From NCBI GenBank assembly GCA_019671005.1, contig CM033712.1, forward strand, positions 78,511,693 through 78,575,692: a DNA stretch of 64,000 nt. Direction: 5' to 3'. The notes under the pieces are model-generated. The model ran no database searches. It was not told where the DNA came from and saw only the letters and a program-made list of their open reading frames with translations. This document shows, piece by piece, positions 60,155 through 64,000 of this stretch. The DNA comes from Hibiscus mutabilis (taxonomy: Eukaryota > Streptophyta > Magnoliopsida > Malvales > Malvaceae). The position numbers were made by a program, and so were the translations under genes. Position 1 is the stretch's first letter. Each line of letters begins with the position of its first letter.

Positions 60155-60478
60155 ATGCAAAATTTTTATCATTCTACTTGTGATTAGTCATTGAATAATT
60201 TTTATAAATATTTTTTGTATAAAATATTTTGTTCACCCAGGTCGCGAGTGAAAAAAATCTAGTATTTTGTTAGTTTTAAACTCATGTGCAGCACATCCTA
60301 TGTTAATCAATTATAATATCCCACTTATCACTCTACTTGATAATCGAAGACAATATAAGTAGATCTATACTCAAATATTTTATCACTCAACTTGTGATAA
60401 ATCATTAAATAAAGTTTTCTAAATACATTTTTATATAAAATATTTTGTTCACTCACGTTGTGAGTGCAACAAAATTAT
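60155..60478 (+). repeat. imperfect tandem repeat of about 210 bp
   Basis: 'tataaaatattttgttcac' followed by 'gagtg' and a preceding 'cttgtgat...catt(g/a)aata' occur at 60168-60250 and again at 60377-60465. It abuts the copia LTR and may be an older tandem repeat that served as insertion site. Confidence 0.6.
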
Positions 60479-60709
60479 TAAGGATAAAGATAAGATAAGA
60501 TAATTTTTATCTCATTCAAATCTATGAGATAACTCTTAGTCAAATCTCATTCAAATTCTATCTTATTCTATCTCTATCTTATCTTGTATTTAAATATTTG
60601 ATTTGTATTTAATATTTGATTTCTCCTATCATTGTTTACTCATTTGTAAGATTATATATATAGGTCAATTGTAAATATTACTAACTATCAAATATACAAA
60701 TCTTTTACA
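60479..60709 (+). repeat. 5' LTR of the terminal copia element (start approximate)
   Basis: Ends CTTTTACA immediately before the primer-binding site. The left edge is estimated from where the adjoining tandem repeat stops; the matching 3' LTR is outside the window. Confidence 0.55.
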
Positions 60710-60723
60710 TGGTAATCAGAGCC
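60710..60723 (+). other. primer-binding site, tRNA-Met type
   Basis: TGGTAATCAGAGCC, equal to the common copia site TGGTATCAGAGCC with one extra A. Confidence 0.8.
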
Positions 60724-60790
60724 AAGTAGAATTTCTCTACTAATTTTTTCTCATCTCTTTTTCGCTATTCTTTAAACCGGATCTCCTTTC

Positions 60791-61577
60791 ATGGCTCCGT
60801 CTTTTACTTCAATGATTTGTGCATCTTAATGCACCGACCAACTTCTCAATCAAACTTACGTCTGCCAACTTTCCTGTTTGGCGTCACCAAGTGGAGGCTA
60901 CTCTCATTGGTTTTAGGCTACTCAGTTATATTGATGGTTCATAGCCTTTCCCATCTAAGTTTACCGATGCTGCGACAACAATTGCTAATCCTGAATATCT
61001 ACGATGGTATCGTCAGGATCAAATTCTTGTCAGTGCTCTTCTTGGCAGTTATGATGATCAAGTTCAACTACTTATTTCATATGTTGTCGCCGCCAAAATT
61101 GCATGGGATACTCTAGTTGCAAGTTATGCTCAAGCATCTCTATGTCGCATCCTTGCTCTTAAGTCCAAATTGGCTCGCAATTAGTGTGGTTCCAGGTCTA
61201 TCTCTGACTATATGAAAGACATGCAGGATATTGCCTCTAATCTTGCCTTGGCAAACTGTCCTGTCTCCGATGCATATCTCTTGATTTCTATTGTCAATCA
61301 ATTGGGTGATGATTATCATCCAATTGTTGCTGCTCTTCGTGTACGAAACACATCGATATCCATGCTTGAGTTGTCTGAGATCTTAACTGATCATGAGAGA
61401 CTCTTACAAGAATCTGACCAAGCTACACCTCTTGCCATGACATATTCTGCGCAGCGGGCCAATTCAAATCGCGATTATTTCACCAACCGTTCTCGAAGGA
61501 AGGGTGATCGCTCTGGCCATTTGTTTTCTGATGGCAGTCGTAGTCATGTTCCTCAATCATGTCATTCTGGACGATAA
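60791..61577 (+). pseudogene. copia gag (remnant)
   Basis: ATG at 60791, then a frameshift; readable pieces are NFPVWRHQVEATLIGFRLL, PEYLRWYRQDQILVSALLGS, SISDYMKDMQDIASNLAL and QLGDDYHPIVAALRVRNTSI, the UBN2-type gag of plant copia elements. A stop interrupts at about 61182 and another at 61577. Confidence 0.8.
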
Positions 61578-61736
61578 GATGTTGTATGCAAGTTCTGTAA
61601 TTTGTCAGGACATGTTGTTCAAGATTGGCGTAAGCTTGTTTGGTTCCTTCACAACAACTTTTATCAATAGCCACTGCTTGATTCATCGGTTGTTAACACT
61701 ACTACCGATATTTCATCATCTGATCTGGCTCCTTAG

Positions 61737-62168
61737 ATGTTTGATAGTGGTGTCTTGCATCACACCACAATGACCACTACGTCTCTTCAGGATATCTCTT
61801 CTTATGATGGTCCTGATACAGTTCATCTGGGTAATGATAACTCTCTACCTGTATCTCATATTGGCCGATGCACTATTCCCACAGCTACCAAGCCCCTTTC
61901 TCTCACAAATGTCTTATGTGTTCCTCAGTTAATACAAATTTGGTGTCAGTTTCTAAATTGTGTCAAACTAATCATGTGCTTGTTGAATTCTTTGACTCTT
62001 AATTTCTTGTTAAGGATCGACCCATGGGAATTTCCCTTCTTCGAGGCAATAAAATTGGTAGTGTCTACTATGCTCCGCGATCCTTTTATCCCCAAGTCAA
62101 CTCAGTCAATTGCTTGTCCGTGCATCAACTGCATCACAAGTTTGGCCATCCCTCCAATAAAGTCTTAG
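61737..62168 (+). pseudogene. copia protease and integrase zinc-finger region (remnant)
   Basis: MFDSGVLHHTT replaces the usual active-site DSGA.HH motif, with Ala changed to Val, then DTVHLGNDNSLPVSHIG and SLTNVLCVPQL follow. A shifted frame contains HHKFGHPSNKVL, the integrase HHCC start. Confidence 0.8.
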
Positions 62169-62187
62169 CCCCTATAACCCAACTAGT

Positions 62188-62940
62188 TTGATGCATTGTA
62201 CTTCATGTCTAATTAATATGAGTCATAAACTGCCATTTGGTCAAAATACTATGTCAAGCTCTCGTCATCTTGAATATATTTACTCTAATGTTTGGAGCAC
62301 TAAACACGTGTCTTATGATGGATATTCATGCTATGTAGTGTTTTTTGATCATTTTACTAAGTATATCTGGCTATACCCGATGAAGAAGAAATCTGATGTT
62401 GCAGTAATATTTCCTCAGTTTAAAAGGCCCATTGAAAGCTTTTTTCATCAGACCATTGTGTTTCTATTCTCTGATATTGGAGGTGAGTTTGTTAATCTCT
62501 TGCCCATTTTGAATTTAGACGGTATTTCTCACTTTACTTAACCGCCTCATACTCTAAAACACAACGAGATTGCTGAACGGAGACATCGTCACATAGTGAA
62601 GACTGGATTCTCTCTACTTCACTTTGCATCCCTCCTAACAAAGTATTGACCTCATGCTTTTCAGGCAGCTACTTATCTTATTAATCAGATGACAACACCG
62701 ATATTAGGTAGTATAAAGCCTTAACTTCTTCTTCATCAACAAGCACCAAACTATGACAAGCTTCAACCATTCAGATGCTTGTTCTTTCCTTGGCTAAGAC
62801 CATACACGACACATAAACTTGAGCCACGGTCCATTGAATGTGTTTTTCTTGGATACGCTGTGGCACAGTCTACTTATAAATGCATGGAGCCGACCACTAA
62901 CAGAATCTATGTCTCTCGCCATGTTCAGTTTGTTCCTCAC
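62188..62940 (+). pseudogene. copia integrase core (remnant)
   Basis: Readable: YSCYVVFFDHFTKYIWLYPM, FSDIGGEFVNLL (the usual SDNGGEF with Asn to Ile), then after a stop HNEIAERRHRHIV and, in frame 62779 onward, LEPRSIECVFLGYA and YVSRHVQFVPHIF. Several stops. Confidence 0.8.
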
Positions 62941-62973
62941 ATCTTCTCTTTTTCTATACGACGTGTCATCTCT

Positions 62974-63160
62974 ACACCACGACAACTAGATGCTTCATTG
63001 CCTACTATGCCACGACAACCTAATGCCTCATTGACTACTATACCACGACAAACTAATGCTTTATTGCCTACTATGCCACGACAATCTGATGCTTCATTAC
63101 CTTCTATGTCACAACAACCTGATGCTTCAGTGTCTAATATGCCATGGCAACCTGATGATT
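62974..63160 (+). repeat. 33-bp coding minisatellite, about 5.5 units
   Basis: Consecutive units encode variants of the 11-residue peptide MPRQPDASLPT in the linker between integrase and reverse transcriptase. Confidence 0.85.
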
Positions 63161-63451
63161 CCATTGCCATACTAGTTCTCTTGGGTAACCTGCCACGGTA
63201 CCTGATGATTCCATTGCCACATCAGTTTCCTTGGCTGATCTGCTACAACAAGATGCTGCCCCTGACTTGCCATAGAAATTGTCTCTCTTGACTTGCCACA
63301 ACATGATCCTCCGCAACAGCAGATTTGCCAGCCAAATCTGAGGTACTTTTGTCATTTGTTTGTTAATACTATTGCATGTCACCCTTTGCCTTCCACAATA
63401 GAGCCAAAGGCTGTTACTCAAGCTCTTAAAGACCCACTATGGAGATAAGCC

Positions 63452-64000
63452 ATGGATGATGAGTTTAATGTCTTGCTACACAACCAAACATGGGTTCTTG
63501 TTCCATGGTCTGCACAATCTGTCGTAGGGTGCAAATGGGTATTCCGTGTGAAACAGTGTGCTGATGGCTCTGTTGATCGCTACAAGGCTTGGCTGGTAGC
63601 GAAAAGTTACTCTCAAGAAGTTGGTTGTGACTACTTTGAGACCTTTAGTCTTATGATAAAACTTGTTACAGTGCGTATTATTTTTACAGTTGCCCTTCAT
63701 CATGCATAGCCCATCAAGCAACTTGACATTAATAATGCCTTCTTAAATGGCACCTTACATGAAGAAGTCTATCTAGAACAACCTCCAGGGTATGTTGATT
63801 CTACTCACTCATCTCATATTTGTCGATTGCGTAAAGCCTTGTATGGACTCAAGCAAGCCTCGATGGCGTGGTATGTTGAACTCTCTCAATTTCTCATTCA
63901 CTTTGGTTTTACGAAATCAAAGGTTGATGCCTCTCTCTTCATCTATAATGCAAAGATAGTTATTTTATATTTTCTAGTCTATATGGATGATATTGTGCTT
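63452..64000 (+). pseudogene. copia reverse transcriptase, truncated by window end
   Basis: MDDEFNVLLHNQTWVLVPW, GCKWVFRVKQCADGSVDRYK, then after a stop QLDINNAFLNGTLHEEVYLE, LYGLKQASMAWY and YMDDIVL at the window edge. In-frame stop at 63707-63709. Confidence 0.85.

Larger units (their letters stand above)
60479..64000 (+). mobile_element. Ty1/copia retrotransposon, 5' part, degenerate, runs off window
   Basis: A short LTR (end at 60709) is followed by gag, protease, integrase and reverse transcriptase in order, with stops and frameshifts throughout. The element is unrelated in sequence to the copia in the GCN1 intron. The window ends in reverse transcriptase at YMDDIVL, so RNase H and the 3' LTR lie outside and the target duplication cannot be checked. 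Confidence 0.88.

Overview
The window is nuclear DNA from a flowering plant, most likely a eudicot. Genes are intron-rich, intergenic DNA is AT-rich, and several layers of LTR retrotransposons, MITEs and MULEs are present. The protein families (GCN1/ILITHYIA, DREB-type AP2/ERF, LTL1/CUS2-like GDSL esterase, RALF-like peptide) are plant families. I cannot name the species.

Layout. 0-1 kb: a small secreted RALF-like peptide gene on the minus strand. 2.4-6.8 kb: a nest of dead retroelements: a LINE 3' end, a Ty3/gypsy pol remnant, and a 2.7-kb solo LTR inserted into that pol with a CATAC target duplication. 7.8-33.6 kb: one very large minus-strand gene of about 60 exons encoding GCN1/ILITHYIA, the ribosome-associated activator of the eIF2-alpha kinase GCN2. 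I could place nearly every exon. The copy carries three in-frame nonsense codons, at least two destroyed splice acceptors and other frame problems, so it looks like a recently decayed copy. One of its short introns has been expanded by a minus-strand Ty1/copia element (GAGAC duplication), which itself carries a nested non-autonomous LTR element (ACTAC duplication). 33.6-39.2 kb: repeats, including a 1.85-kb foldback MULE (9-bp duplication) nested in a small hAT-like element. 39.5-40.1 kb: a DREB2-type AP2/ERF transcription factor. 42.7-45.1 kb: a 2.35-kb solo LTR (AAACA duplication) holding three TGACGTCA sites at 19-bp spacing. 46.4-47.7 kb: a MULE with long inverted repeats and an unrelated interior, a possible Pack-MULE. 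52.6-54.5 kb: a five-exon GDSL esterase/lipase gene that appears intact. 60.5-64 kb: the 5' part of a degenerate plus-strand Ty1/copia element running off the window.

The apparently intact host genes are the RALF-like peptide, the DREB factor and the GDSL lipase. They are unrelated in function and not co-regulated in any way I can see. Most of the remaining sequence is transposon history, and several insertions can be ordered by nesting.
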